Assembly: GCF_017349295.1 (NCBI RefSeq)
Contig: NZ_JAFMPK010000019.1
Span: forward strand, 1-64,000
DNA length: 64,000 bases
Direction: 5' to 3'
Origin: Myceligenerans salitolerans
GTDB lineage: Bacteria > Actinomycetota > Actinomycetes > Actinomycetales > Cellulomonadaceae
The notes below the pieces were generated by a model that worked only from the letters and a program-made list of their open reading frames with translations, had not been told where the DNA came from and did no database searches. Each line of letters opens with the position of its first letter. Position 1 is the stretch's first letter. The translations under genes were made by a program, and so were the position numbers. Shown here piece after piece: positions 10,496-18,706 of this stretch.

Positions 10496-11556
10496 ACAGG
10501 GCGTTCACCGGCCGTTCCCGGCGGAGGCGCCCGGAGCGGCGACGCCTGGCCGCCGCGGTCGTGTCCGGTCTCGTCGTCCTGGCCCTGGCAGCCTGCGCCA
10601 TGCCACGAGCCGCCACCACCCGGTTCGAGGACCTGACGGTGACGCGGGGTGACGTTCCCGGTGACGGCCGGGAACGTCAGGAGGCGGGGTCGGGGGCCGC
10701 CGGCGGGCCGGGCGGGTTCCCCCGGAAGCTGCAGGAGTGCTCCGACGGCGCACCCGCCACCGCCTCGTACGCACCGCAGGACGCCGGCCCCGGCGTCGTG
10801 CCCGAGGGCTCGACGATGGCGCGCATCCGCGAGCGTGGTGCCCTCCGGGTCGGGATCTCGGCGGACACCCTGCGCATGAGCGCGCGTGACCCGTTCACCG
10901 GGAACATCGAGGGGTTCGACATCGACGTCGCCCGCGCGGTGGCGAAGGCGATCTTCGGTGACCCGGGGCGTGTGCGGTTCCGGGTGATCACGTCCGCACA
11001 GCGCGAACAGGTGCTCATCGACCACGAGGTCGACATCGTCGTACGGACGTACACGATCACGTGCGAACGGTGGGAGCACGTCGCGTTCTCGGCCGAGTAC
11101 TACCATGCCGGACAGAAGCTGCTGGTGCCGTCGACGTCCCGCGTCAAGGGCATCGGTGACCTCGACGGGCAGCGTGTCTGCGCGTCGCAGGACACGACGT
11201 CGCTGGCCCTGCTCCGTACCTGGGAGGACGTCGAACCGGTGGCCGCCGCGACGCACACGCAGTGCCTGGCCATGTTCCAGCAGGGCCGGGTCGACGCCCT
11301 CACGGGCGACGACACCGTCCTCGCGGGCTTCGCCGCGCAGGACCCGTACGCCAAGGTGGTGGGTGACGCCGTCAGCGACGAGCCGTACGGCATCGGCATC
11401 CCGGCCGACCAGGTGGACCTGGTGCGGTTCGTGAACGCGGTGCTCGAGCAGCGGGTCTCGGACGGGAGCTGGCGCCGCAGCTACGACCGCTGGCTCGCGG
11501 ACGTCCTGGGCGAGGCCCCCGCGCCGCCCACCCCGGTCTACGGGCGGGCCGCGTGA
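10492..11556 (+). CDS. glnH: GlnH amino-acid-binding lipoprotein
   Basis: This 354-residue family 3 solute-binding protein starts at a GTG overlapping the glnX stop (GTGA). A basic N-terminus, a hydrophobic core and lipobox LALAAC (Cys about residue 35) mark it as a lipoprotein. The ligand-binding domain starts around residue 105 (ERGALRVGISADTL) with the family signature GFDIDVARAVAKAIFG. No ABC permease or ATPase is next to it; instead glnX and pknG are. It is therefore better read as a sensor for the PknG circuit than as a transporter subunit. Ligand (Asp/Glu/Asn in mycobacteria) is inferred. Confidence 0.87.
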   Translation: MNRAFTGRSRRRRPERRRLAAAVVSGLVVLALAACAMPRAATTRFEDLTVTRGDVPGDGRERQEAGSGAAGGPGGFPRKLQECSDGAPATASYAPQDAGPGVVPEGSTMARIRERGALRVGISADTLRMSARDPFTGNIEGFDIDVARAVAKAIFGDPGRVRFRVITSAQREQVLIDHEVDIVVRTYTITCERWEHVAFSAEYYHAGQKLLVPSTSRVKGIGDLDGQRVCASQDTTSLALLRTWEDVEPVAAATHTQCLAMFQQGRVDALTGDDTVLAGFAAQDPYAKVVGDAVSDEPYGIGIPADQVDLVRFVNAVLEQRVSDGSWRRSYDRWLADVLGEAPAPPTPVYGRAA

Positions 11557-13733
11557 TCCGGATGGGTGGCGGCGCGGTGTCGCCCACGCCCGGCCCCGCG
11601 GACCGGGCCGCGCCCATGCCGCCGCGAATCCCGCCGCGGGCGGCGACGGCCGGCGTGCCCGGCGGTACCGCGGCGACCAGTTCGTCGCGGCTGAGCATGA
11701 CCGCCCTCGGTTCGGCCATCGCGACGGTCTCCCGTGACGCCCAGCTGCACAGCACGTCGTCGCACTGGCTGCGCGAGAAGCGCCTCGGAGCGGGGCTGAC
11801 GATCGTGCCCACGCCCGAGGTCCAGGACCCGATCGCCTCGGTCATGGAGCACCCCGAGCTGGCCGAGGAGAAGCGGTACTGCTCGGCGTGCGGCGAGCCG
11901 GTCGGACGGGCCCGCGACGGTCTCCCGGGCCGGACGAAGGGCTTCTGCGCGGCGTGCGGCATCCCGTTCGACTTCGCTCCGTCCCTGTCCCCCGGCGAAC
12001 TCGTGGGCGGGCAGTACGAGGTGGTGGGGTGCATCGCCCACGGCGGCCTCGGGTGGATCTACCTGGCCCGCGACCGCAACGTCGCCAACCGCTGGGTGGT
12101 CCTCAAGGGACTGCTGAACGCCGACAGCACGGAGGCGTACGACGTCGCCGTCGGCGAACGGGAGTTCCTCGCCGAGGTGGAGCATCCGTCGATCGTGGAG
12201 ATCTACAACTTCGCGCGGCACGCCGGCGCGGGCTACACGGTGATGGAATACGTGGGTGGCCGCTCGCTCAAGGAGCTGCGGGAGGAACGGCGCACGCCGT
12301 TCCCGCCGGACCACGCCATCGCCTACCTGCTCGAGATCATGCCGGCGTTCACCTACCTGCACGACCGCGGCCTGCTCTACTGCGACTTCAAGCCGGACAA
12401 CGTGGTGGTCCAGGGCGACACCGTCAAGCTCATCGACCTCGGCGGGGTGCGCCGCATGTCCGACACGACGACGCTGATCTACGGCACGCGCGGATTCCAG
12501 GCCGCCGAGGTGGCCCGGTCGGGACCGTCCGTCGCGTCGGACATCTACACGATCGGCCGCACCCTCGCGACCCTGGTCCTGGACTTCACCGGAAGCACCA
12601 GCGTCCACGAGCACACCCTCCCGTCGGTGGAGGAGACACCGCTGTTCGCCCGGCACGACTCGCTGCACCGCTGGCTGGTCAAGGCCTGCCATCCCTCGCG
12701 GGACGACCGCTTCCTCACGGTCGAGGAGGCTCGGGTGCAGTTGCTGGGGGTGCTGCGGGAGGTCGTCGCCCTGGAACGGACGGGAAGCGGCGGCGCGACG
12801 ACGTCGGCCGCCTCGGCGCTGTTCGGCGTGCCGCCCGCCGACGGCTCGGGTGGCCCGCTGCGGTGGGACGAGCTGCCCCCGCTCGCGCCCGACCCCACCG
12901 ACCCCATGAGCTCGTGGGTCGCGGGCGTGAACCTCACGGATCCCGCGGCACGCATGGACCAGCTCGCGCTCGCCCCGCGGCGCACCGTCGAGGTCCTGCT
13001 CGCCGAGGCGCGTGCCGCGCTCGAGACCGGCGACGTGCCGCGGGTGCGCGACACCGTGGGCCAGATCCTCTCCCTCGACCCCTGGGAGTGGCGCGCCGCC
13101 TGGATGGAAGGTCTCGCCGGCCTCGCCGAGGGCGACGCCGCCGGTGCCGCCGCGGCCTTCAACGCCGTGTACGGGCAGGTCCCGGGGGAACTCGCGCCGA
13201 AGCTGGCGCTCGCCTGCGCGTGCGAGCAGTCGGGCGAGCTGGGGGTCGCCCACGAGATGTACGCCGTCTGCGCCCGTACCGACGCCAACTACACGGGGGC
13301 GGCCGCGTTCGGCCTGGCCCGGGTGCGTCTCGCGCGGGACGACCTGGACGGCGCCCTCGACGCGCTCGACTTCGTCGTCCCGACCCGTGGCTCGTACGGC
13401 GACGCCCGCCTCGCCCGCGCCCGCCTGCTCATCGGGTCCGGTCGCGGGCTGCCCTCCCTCGCGCAGGCCGCGGAGGTGATCGATGACGCTCCGGTGCCCG
13501 CCCGGATGCGCACCCAGGTGGTGGTCGAGGCACTGCAGCGCGCCCTCGACCACGTGCTCCGGCACGGGCCCGCCCCGGGCATCCGCGTCGCGGGCGCGGT
13601 GGCCGACGAGCCCGATCTGCGCGATGCCCTGGAGGCGGGCCTGCGCCGGCTCGCCCAGTTCACGGAGAGCCGTCGCGCCCGTGTCACGCTCGTCGACCGG
13701 GCCAACTCCGTGCGACGCTGGACGCTGCGATGA
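11553..13733 (+). CDS. pknG: Serine/threonine protein kinase PknG
   Basis: This 726-residue soluble kinase starts at a GTG overlapping the glnH stop. Domains in order: a disordered N-terminus; a rubredoxin-like zinc ribbon with two CxxCG knuckles (YCSACGE at about 109-115, FCAACGI at about 131-137); a kinase domain (about 154-410) with Lys185 in WVVLKGL, catalytic YCDFKPDN (Asp278) and DLGG in place of DFG; then a C-terminal TPR-type helical region. This is the diagnostic PknG architecture. In actinobacteria PknG phosphorylates the FHA protein GarA/OdhI to release 2-oxoglutarate dehydrogenase and control glutamate metabolism. Confidence 0.95.
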   Translation: MIRMGGGAVSPTPGPADRAAPMPPRIPPRAATAGVPGGTAATSSSRLSMTALGSAIATVSRDAQLHSTSSHWLREKRLGAGLTIVPTPEVQDPIASVMEHPELAEEKRYCSACGEPVGRARDGLPGRTKGFCAACGIPFDFAPSLSPGELVGGQYEVVGCIAHGGLGWIYLARDRNVANRWVVLKGLLNADSTEAYDVAVGEREFLAEVEHPSIVEIYNFARHAGAGYTVMEYVGGRSLKELREERRTPFPPDHAIAYLLEIMPAFTYLHDRGLLYCDFKPDNVVVQGDTVKLIDLGGVRRMSDTTTLIYGTRGFQAAEVARSGPSVASDIYTIGRTLATLVLDFTGSTSVHEHTLPSVEETPLFARHDSLHRWLVKACHPSRDDRFLTVEEARVQLLGVLREVVALERTGSGGATTSAASALFGVPPADGSGGPLRWDELPPLAPDPTDPMSSWVAGVNLTDPAARMDQLALAPRRTVEVLLAEARAALETGDVPRVRDTVGQILSLDPWEWRAAWMEGLAGLAEGDAAGAAAAFNAVYGQVPGELAPKLALACACEQSGELGVAHEMYAVCARTDANYTGAAAFGLARVRLARDDLDGALDALDFVVPTRGSYGDARLARARLLIGSGRGLPSLAQAAEVIDDAPVPARMRTQVVVEALQRALDHVLRHGPAPGIRVAGAVADEPDLRDALEAGLRRLAQFTESRRARVTLVDRANSVRRWTLR

Positions 13734-14869
13734 GCACTCCTGACGAGAACACCAAGTCACGCTGCCCGCGCTGCGGAGAGCTCTCCGCCCCCGGCGCCCG
13801 GTTCTGCGAGCAGTGCGGCTTCGAGCTGCGCGGACAGGCGGTCGAGGGGGACGAGGCCACCGGCGCCCCGCCCACCGAGCCGATCCCGGTCGTCACGGTC
13901 GTCGACCCGGACCCCGACTCGTCCGTGACTCCGCCCCCGCCGCGCCTGTCCGCACGCGACCACTTCACCGAGAAGCCCTCCGACTGGGTCGCCGGCGTCT
14001 GCGATCGCGGGGTACGGCACGCGCGCAACGAGGACGCGATGGCGCTGGCCGCCGCGGGCCCGGGCTCGGCCAACGGCACCGCGGCGCTCGTGGTGTGCGA
14101 CGGCGTGTCCAGCGCACCGAACTCCGATGTCGCCTCGCTGGAGGCGGCGCGGGTGGCGCGGGACGCCCTGGTCACGTTCGAACCGGTGGGCTCGCTGCCC
14201 GTACGGGGGAAGATCGAGCGCCGGGTCGCGGAGTGGACGCAGGCGATGGTGGCCGCGTCCCGGGCCGCGGGCGCCGCCGTCGTCCGCACCGGCGACGAGA
14301 TCGCACGCGGTGCCTCGAGCTCGGGGCGCCGCAGTACACCGGCCATCGACCCACCGGCCTGCACGTTCGCCGCGGCGGTGGTGGACTCGGGCCTCGTCGT
14401 GGCGGGCTGGCTCGGCGACTCGCGGGTCTACTGGCTGCCCGACGACGGCGTCGCCGAGCAGCTGTCCGTCGACGACTCGTGGGCCCAGGAGATGATGGCG
14501 GCCGGCTTCTCACGCGAGCAGGCCGAGCACTCGCCGCAGTCGCACGCCATCACCCGCTGGCTCGGCCGCAGCGCCCCGGACCACGACGCGCACTGCGCGG
14601 CCATGCTCCCCGAGGTGCCCGGCTGGGTGCTGGTCTGCTCGGACGGCCTGTGGAACTACTGCTCCGAGGCGGAGCACGTCGCGGACCTCGTGCACCGGCT
14701 GTCCGGCGGGACCACCGACCCGTCCGAGACGGCGGCAGCACTCGTGCTCTGGGCCAACGCGGCCGGCGGACGGGACAACATCACCGTGGCGCTGGCCCGG
14801 GTGGAGCCTGGTCGTGGTGAGCGGGAAGGGACGGACGCGGAGCCGGCGGACGCGGAGCCGGCGGCCTGA
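13730..14869 (+). CDS. PP2C-type Ser/Thr phosphatase with N-terminal zinc ribbon
   Basis: This 379-residue protein overlaps the pknG stop by ATGA. It opens with a zinc ribbon (CPRCGELSAPGARFCEQCG, about residues 8-27), then a linker, then a PP2C domain with GVCDRGVRHARNEDAM, LVVCDGVSS (metal Asp), AGWLGDSRVYW, LVCSDGLWNY and GRDNITVAL. All main metal-binding aspartates are present. Coupling to pknG suggests it resets the kinase or its substrate; this is inferred from position. Its 3' end overlaps the convergent MFS gene by 89 bases. Confidence 0.9.
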   Translation: MSTPDENTKSRCPRCGELSAPGARFCEQCGFELRGQAVEGDEATGAPPTEPIPVVTVVDPDPDSSVTPPPPRLSARDHFTEKPSDWVAGVCDRGVRHARNEDAMALAAAGPGSANGTAALVVCDGVSSAPNSDVASLEAARVARDALVTFEPVGSLPVRGKIERRVAEWTQAMVAASRAAGAAVVRTGDEIARGASSSGRRSTPAIDPPACTFAAAVVDSGLVVAGWLGDSRVYWLPDDGVAEQLSVDDSWAQEMMAAGFSREQAEHSPQSHAITRWLGRSAPDHDAHCAAMLPEVPGWVLVCSDGLWNYCSEAEHVADLVHRLSGGTTDPSETAAALVLWANAAGGRDNITVALARVEPGRGEREGTDAEPADAEPAA

Positions 14870-16091
14870 CACGCAGGCCCGCGAGGCCGGCGAGCAGCAG
14901 GGCGGCCACGTTCACCGCGACGATCACCCGCCAGTCCCACACCGCCAGCAGCGCGGCACCGGCCACCGTGAACACCACCTGGGGAAAGTTCAGGAGGAGC
15001 TGGCTGGCCGCCGCCGTGCGCCCCTGGAGGCCCGACGGCGTGACCACCTGGCGTTCGGTGACGTAGGCGACGACGGCCGACGTCGTCCCGAAGCCGAGCG
15101 CGAGCTGCGCGACCACCACCAGCGGCACCATCGCCAGCAGCAGCGGCGCGAGCCCCGCACCGGCGAGCAGGATGCCCACCGCGACCACGCGGCCACGCCC
15201 CCATCGCAGCATGAGGCGGGGCGTGAGCGCACCCGCCGCCAGCCCGCCGACTCCCTGCAGCACCAGCAGCGGGGGCAGCCACGCGTTGGGGATGCCCACG
15301 TCCTCCAGGACCGCGAACACCACGGCGTTGACCAGCCCGATGAACGCGAACGCGACGAGCATGACGTTGGTCAGCGGCCGCAGGGGCGCGCCGGCGTACA
15401 ACTGACGGAAACCGCCGGCGACCTCGCGCACCGTCACGCGCTGCTCCGGCGGGACCACCGACTCCCCGAACCGCAGGCACGCGAACACCACCGCCGCACC
15501 GACGAAAGCCGCGATCGTCGCCGCCACCAGTACGAACGGGCCCGCGAACGCGTATGCGCCCGCCCCGGCGAACGGCATCGCCACCCGGAACACCTGGTCG
15601 ATCATCGCGAGCCGGGCGTTGGCGTGGCCCAGCGCCTCGTCCGGGAGCAGGTCCTTCAGGAGACCCGACTGCCCGGCGGCGGTCACGTACGCCACCAGCG
15701 CGTACAGCACCGTCACGGGATAGATCACCCAGGCGGTCCCGGCGTCGTGCACCCAGAAGAGCGGGACCAGGCACGCGGCGCCCAGGAGGTACGCGCAGGC
15801 GAGCAGCTTCCGGCGGGAGACACGGTCGGCGAGGACGCCGAGGAACGGTGAGGCGAGTGCGGGCAGCCCCAGCATCGCGAACGTGAGGCCGCCCGCGGCG
15901 GCGTTTCCCGTGAGGTCCGCCACCCAGATCGCCACGATGAGCATCAGCGCCGAGTCGGCGAAGTTCGTGAGCGCCCAGCCGGCCGTGAGCCAGCGGAAGG
16001 TCGGGGTCCTGAGGTACTGCGACGGTTCGTGTGCGGCGTGCCCGCCGGGCGGGCCGTCGGCCCGTTGCACGACCGGGGCTGGTTCGGACAT
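14781..16091 (-). CDS. MFS transporter, drug-efflux type
   Basis: This 436-residue protein has 12 predicted membrane segments. An MFS A-type motif is seen in the loop after segment 2 (GVLADRVSRRKLL). The Pro/Ala/Arg-rich C-terminus (PPAPRPPAPRP…) is cytoplasmic and is encoded by the region that overlaps the PP2C gene tail-to-tail. The family includes enterobactin-exporter-like and macrolide-efflux-like proteins, with proton-driven export likely. The substrate cannot be inferred. Confidence 0.85.
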   Translation of the reverse strand: MSEPAPVVQRADGPPGGHAAHEPSQYLRTPTFRWLTAGWALTNFADSALMLIVAIWVADLTGNAAAGGLTFAMLGLPALASPFLGVLADRVSRRKLLACAYLLGAACLVPLFWVHDAGTAWVIYPVTVLYALVAYVTAAGQSGLLKDLLPDEALGHANARLAMIDQVFRVAMPFAGAGAYAFAGPFVLVAATIAAFVGAAVVFACLRFGESVVPPEQRVTVREVAGGFRQLYAGAPLRPLTNVMLVAFAFIGLVNAVVFAVLEDVGIPNAWLPPLLVLQGVGGLAAGALTPRLMLRWGRGRVVAVGILLAGAGLAPLLLAMVPLVVVAQLALGFGTTSAVVAYVTERQVVTPSGLQGRTAAASQLLLNFPQVVFTVAGAALLAVWDWRVIVAVNVAALLLAGLAGLRVRPPAPRPPAPRPSLPAHHDQAPPGPAPR

Positions 16092-16277
16092 GGCTGGACG
16101 CCAACAGCAGCAGAATCCGCCACCAGGAAAAAGCCGTGCGCCACCTGCCCGGAACCTGAGAGTGTGCAGTCACACCGCGGTGGCGTCCGCCTGGTCCCGA
16201 CGACCGGGTGGCGGAGAGGTCCGGCCAGACCTCGCGCCGGCTCGTCCCGGCAGTCCAGCGTCACGAAGGGCACTCAC

Positions 16278-16433
16278 GTGCACACCATCGACTACACCCT
16301 CATCCGGGCTCTCCACCAGGAACAGCTCGACCACGCCGAGGAGCTCCGCCGCGACCGGCAGCAGCGCCGCCGGCGCGGCCAGCGGAAGTCCCGGAGCATG
16401 CTCCGGTCCCTCCGCCGGAACCCGGCCCGTTGA
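16278..16433 (+). CDS. Small highly basic protein, function unknown
   Basis: A GTG at 16278 with AAGG seven bases upstream opens a 51-residue frame: an amphipathic helix (TIDYTLIRALHQEQLDHAEE) followed by an Arg/Lys-rich tail with RRRR and RKSR clusters. A strong intrinsic terminator lies 45 bases after the stop, which supports a discrete transcription unit. It could bind nucleic acid or membranes, but this is a guess from charge. No family is recognised. The unit lies between the divergent MFS gene and orn. Confidence 0.6.
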   Translation: MHTIDYTLIRALHQEQLDHAEELRRDRQQRRRRGQRKSRSMLRSLRRNPAR

Positions 16434-16477
16434 CCCGGCCGCACCGCACGCCGAACCGGCCTGCGGCCACCACACGG

Positions 16478-16524
16478 CAGCGACACGCCGTCAGATCCTG
16501 TTTCTGACGGCGTGTCGCTGTTTT
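16478..16524 (+). terminator. Strong intrinsic terminator, 17-bp perfect stem
   Basis: Arms 16478-16494 (CAGCGACACGCCGTCAG) and 16504-16520 are perfect reverse complements around a 9-base loop, followed directly by TTTT. It ends the small-protein unit upstream of orn. Confidence 0.9.
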
Positions 16525-16626
16525 GTGCCGGTGGGGCCCGGGAACGCACCCGGCGCCCGGTCCGACGACGCGCGCCGCACACCGGCAGGCCGTTCCCGCC
16601 GGACGGCACGTCGTAGGCTGGGCGCC

Positions 16627-17265
16627 GTGAGCACCAGCCCCGCCGACCGCATCGTCTGGATCGACTGTGAGATGACCGGCCTCGACGTGAGTGCCGATGC
16701 GCTCGTCGAGGTCGCCGCCGTCGTCACCGACTCCGAGCTGAAACCCCTCGGCAACGGGGTCGACGTCCTCATCAAGCCGCCCGCCGAGGCACTCGCGCAG
16801 ATGGGCGACTTCGTGCGGGAGATGCACACCAGGTCCGGTCTTCTCGACGAGCTGTCCGGCGGCCTGTCCCTCGCCGAGGCCGAGTCCCGGGTGCTGGAGT
16901 ACGTCCGCGAATGGGTGCCCGCGCAGGGCAAGGCACCACTGGCCGGCAACTCCGTCGGCACGGACAAGATGTTCCTCGACGCCCACATGCCCGAGCTCGC
17001 GAACCACCTGCACTACCGGATCATCGACGTCTCCTCCGTCAAGGAGCTCGCCCGCCGCTGGTACCCACGCGTCTACTTCGCGAGCCCCGACAAGGACGGC
17101 GGCCACCGGGCGCTCGCGGACATCCTGGAATCCATCGACGAGCTCCGCTACTACCGCGAGGCCCTGTTCCCCCCGCATCCCGGGCCGGACTCGGACACGG
17201 CCCGTGCGGCGGCGGCCCGCGTGAAGGAGACGTCGGTCACGAAGCAGCTACCGAACGCCGATTGA
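16627..17265 (+). CDS. orn: Oligoribonuclease
   Basis: This 212-residue DEDDh 3'-5' exonuclease starts at a GTG at 16627. Motifs: WIDCEMTGLD (Exo I, D and E), GNSVGTDKMFLDAHMP (Exo II) and HRALADILESI (Exo III, His and Asp). The NSVGTDKMFLDAHMPELANHLHYR segment is the typical actinobacterial Orn form. Orn degrades 2-5-nt RNAs, including pGpG from c-di-GMP turnover, and is essential in many bacteria. tRNA-His follows 65 bases downstream, a common arrangement in Micrococcales. Confidence 0.95.
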   Translation: MSTSPADRIVWIDCEMTGLDVSADALVEVAAVVTDSELKPLGNGVDVLIKPPAEALAQMGDFVREMHTRSGLLDELSGGLSLAEAESRVLEYVREWVPAQGKAPLAGNSVGTDKMFLDAHMPELANHLHYRIIDVSSVKELARRWYPRVYFASPDKDGGHRALADILESIDELRYYREALFPPHPGPDSDTARAAAARVKETSVTKQLPNAD

Positions 17266-17330
17266 GTTCGGGCGGCGAGCCCGACCTCATGTATGCTTTT
17301 CGTCGGCCGCCGGTGTTGACCGGCGGGCAT

Positions 17331-17404
17331 GGTGGGTATAGCTCAGCTGGTAGAGCATCGCGTTGTGGTCGCGAGGGTCGCGGGTTCAAGTCCCGTTACT
17401 CACC
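17331..17404 (+). tRNA. tRNA-His (anticodon GUG)
   Basis: The acceptor GTGGGTA pairs with TACTCAC. The extra G at 17331 opposite discriminator C at 17404 is the His-specific G-1. The anticodon loop is TTGTGGT (GTG) and the T arm is GCGGG/CCCGT around TTCAAGT. A second CC follows but no encoded CCA. Confidence 0.95.
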
Positions 17405-17410
17405 CCGGTG

Positions 17411-17454
17411 AAACGGCGGGTCGGTCCTGGTTCTCCAGGCCCGGCCCGCCGTTT
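17411..17454 (+). terminator. Terminator-like hairpin after tRNA-His
   Basis: Arms 17411-17430 and 17435-17454 pair over 20 positions (AAACGGCGGG opposite CCCGCCGTTT at the base, one G-T and one mismatch further in) around loop TTCT. There is no U tract. It also lies just past the end of the convergent marR gene, so it may serve both directions. Confidence 0.6.
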
Positions 17455-17470
17455 GCGTCGTGCGGGACGC

Positions 17471-18070
17471 TCATGGCGCGGGCAGCGGGCCTGCGCCGTC
17501 CGGCCCGGCCTCCGAGAGTCCCACGCCCGCGAGCTCGGTGTCCGAGAGGTCCTCCAGGAACCGCGCGACGAGCACCCTCTCGCGCGAGCTCAGTCGGGCG
17601 ACGACGTCGAACCGCCGGGCGTGCGCCTTGCCCACGGACTCCCGTGCGGTGCGCCGCGTCTCCTCGGTCACCTCGATGGCCAGGCTGCGCCGGTCGGTGG
17701 GGTGAGCGAGCCGTCGGATGTGCCCACCCGCCGCCAGCCGGTCGAGCATCTTGGTCGTCGAGGCGGAGGAGATGCCGAGGTGCGCCGCGACCGCGCCCGG
17801 GGTCGCGATCAGCCCGTGGTTCTGCGTGGCGATGACGAAGCGCAGTGCGCGCATGTCCGTCTCACCGAGCTTCATGTACCGGCTGGAGGCCTCGCTCATC
17901 CGCCGTTCGGTCTCCCGCCAGCGGTGCAGGCCTTCCAGGACACGAACCACCTCGTCGAGCTCCCGGTCGTCGAGCCCGGCCCGCTGCACGATCTCCTGGT
18001 CGGGATCCATCACGCGAGGATCGAGCATCGAGGGCCCGCTGCCGTCGCCGCTCCGGGATGCACGGATCAT
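17471..18070 (-). CDS. crtR: MarR-family repressor, CrtR-like
   Basis: This 199-residue protein has the winged-helix core LGETDMRALRFVI…ATPGAVAAHLGISSASTTKMLDRL…GHIRR…DRRSLAIEVT. It is divergent from the carotenoid operon, with 75 bases between start codons. In Corynebacterium glutamicum the MarR-type CrtR is likewise divergent from crtE; it represses the operon and is released by GGPP. The same placement and a palindromic site between the genes support a local repressor role. The name is an inference from context. Confidence 0.8.
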   Translation of the reverse strand: MIRASRSGDGSGPSMLDPRVMDPDQEIVQRAGLDDRELDEVVRVLEGLHRWRETERRMSEASSRYMKLGETDMRALRFVIATQNHGLIATPGAVAAHLGISSASTTKMLDRLAAGGHIRRLAHPTDRRSLAIEVTEETRRTARESVGKAHARRFDVVARLSSRERVLVARFLEDLSDTELAGVGLSEAGPDGAGPLPAP

Positions 18071-18074
18071 ACTG

Positions 18075-18130
18075 GAATTCTACTAGCCTGAATTCTTACT
18101 TCCTGTGCTTAAATGTAGCCAGGCTAGCTA
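18075..18130. promoter_or_regulatory. Divergent marR/idi control region with inverted repeats
   Basis: CTAGCCTG (18083-18090) recurs in reverse complement as CAGGCTAG (18120-18127). The latter sits in a perfect 11-bp palindrome TAGCCAGGCTA (18116-18126) followed by TAGCTA. A GAATTC pair flanks the left copy (18075-18080 and 18090-18095). These are candidate operators for the divergent MarR protein. Confidence 0.6.
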
Positions 18131-18145
18131 CCTGGACGGAGAACC

Positions 18146-18706
18146 ATGGTGACGGAGAAGGTGGTCCTGGTGGACGAGGACGGGACCCCGATCGGAACGG
18201 AACTCAAGGCGACCGTGCACTCCGCCAGGACGCCGCTGCACCTGGCGTTCTCGTGCCACGTGCTGGATCCGGCCGGCCAGGTCCTGGCCACGCGCCGCTC
18301 CCTCGGCAAACGCACGTGGCCGGGAGTGTGGACGAACTCGTTCTGCGGCCATCCGCAGCCCGGCGAGCCCATGGAGGACGCCGTCGTCCGCCGCGCCCGC
18401 GACGAGCTCGGCCTGCGGATCCGCGACCTGCGGGTGGTGCTTCCCCGGTTCCGGTACCGCGCGGTCGACGCGGCAGGGGTCGTGGAGAACGAGTTCTGCC
18501 CCGTCTACGAGGCGGTCACGGACGAAGGCCCCCGCCCGAACCCCGACGAGGTGGCGGAGATCGCCTGGCCGGCTCCGGCGGCGCTCGGGGCGGCGCTGCG
18601 CGGCGCTCCCTGGGCGTTCTCCCCCTGGTTCGTGCAACAGGCCCGCGAGATGAGCCTCTACGCCGCTCCCGGCGACGACGGGCGGGGCGGGGTGGTATCC
18701 CGATGA
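18146..18706 (+). CDS. idi: Isopentenyl-diphosphate delta-isomerase, type I
   Basis: This 186-residue Nudix-fold isomerase interconverts IPP and DMAPP, supplying the starter for prenyl elongation. Motifs: TNSFCGHP with the catalytic Cys, the modified Nudix stretch EDAVVRRARDELGL, and ENEFCPVYEA with the catalytic Glu region. The ATG follows GGAG. It is the first gene of the carotenoid operon; its stop overlaps crtE (ATGA). Having idi as operon leader links precursor supply to pigment synthesis. Confidence 0.95.
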   Translation: MVTEKVVLVDEDGTPIGTELKATVHSARTPLHLAFSCHVLDPAGQVLATRRSLGKRTWPGVWTNSFCGHPQPGEPMEDAVVRRARDELGLRIRDLRVVLPRFRYRAVDAAGVVENEFCPVYEAVTDEGPRPNPDEVAEIAWPAPAALGAALRGAPWAFSPWFVQQAREMSLYAAPGDDGRGGVVSR

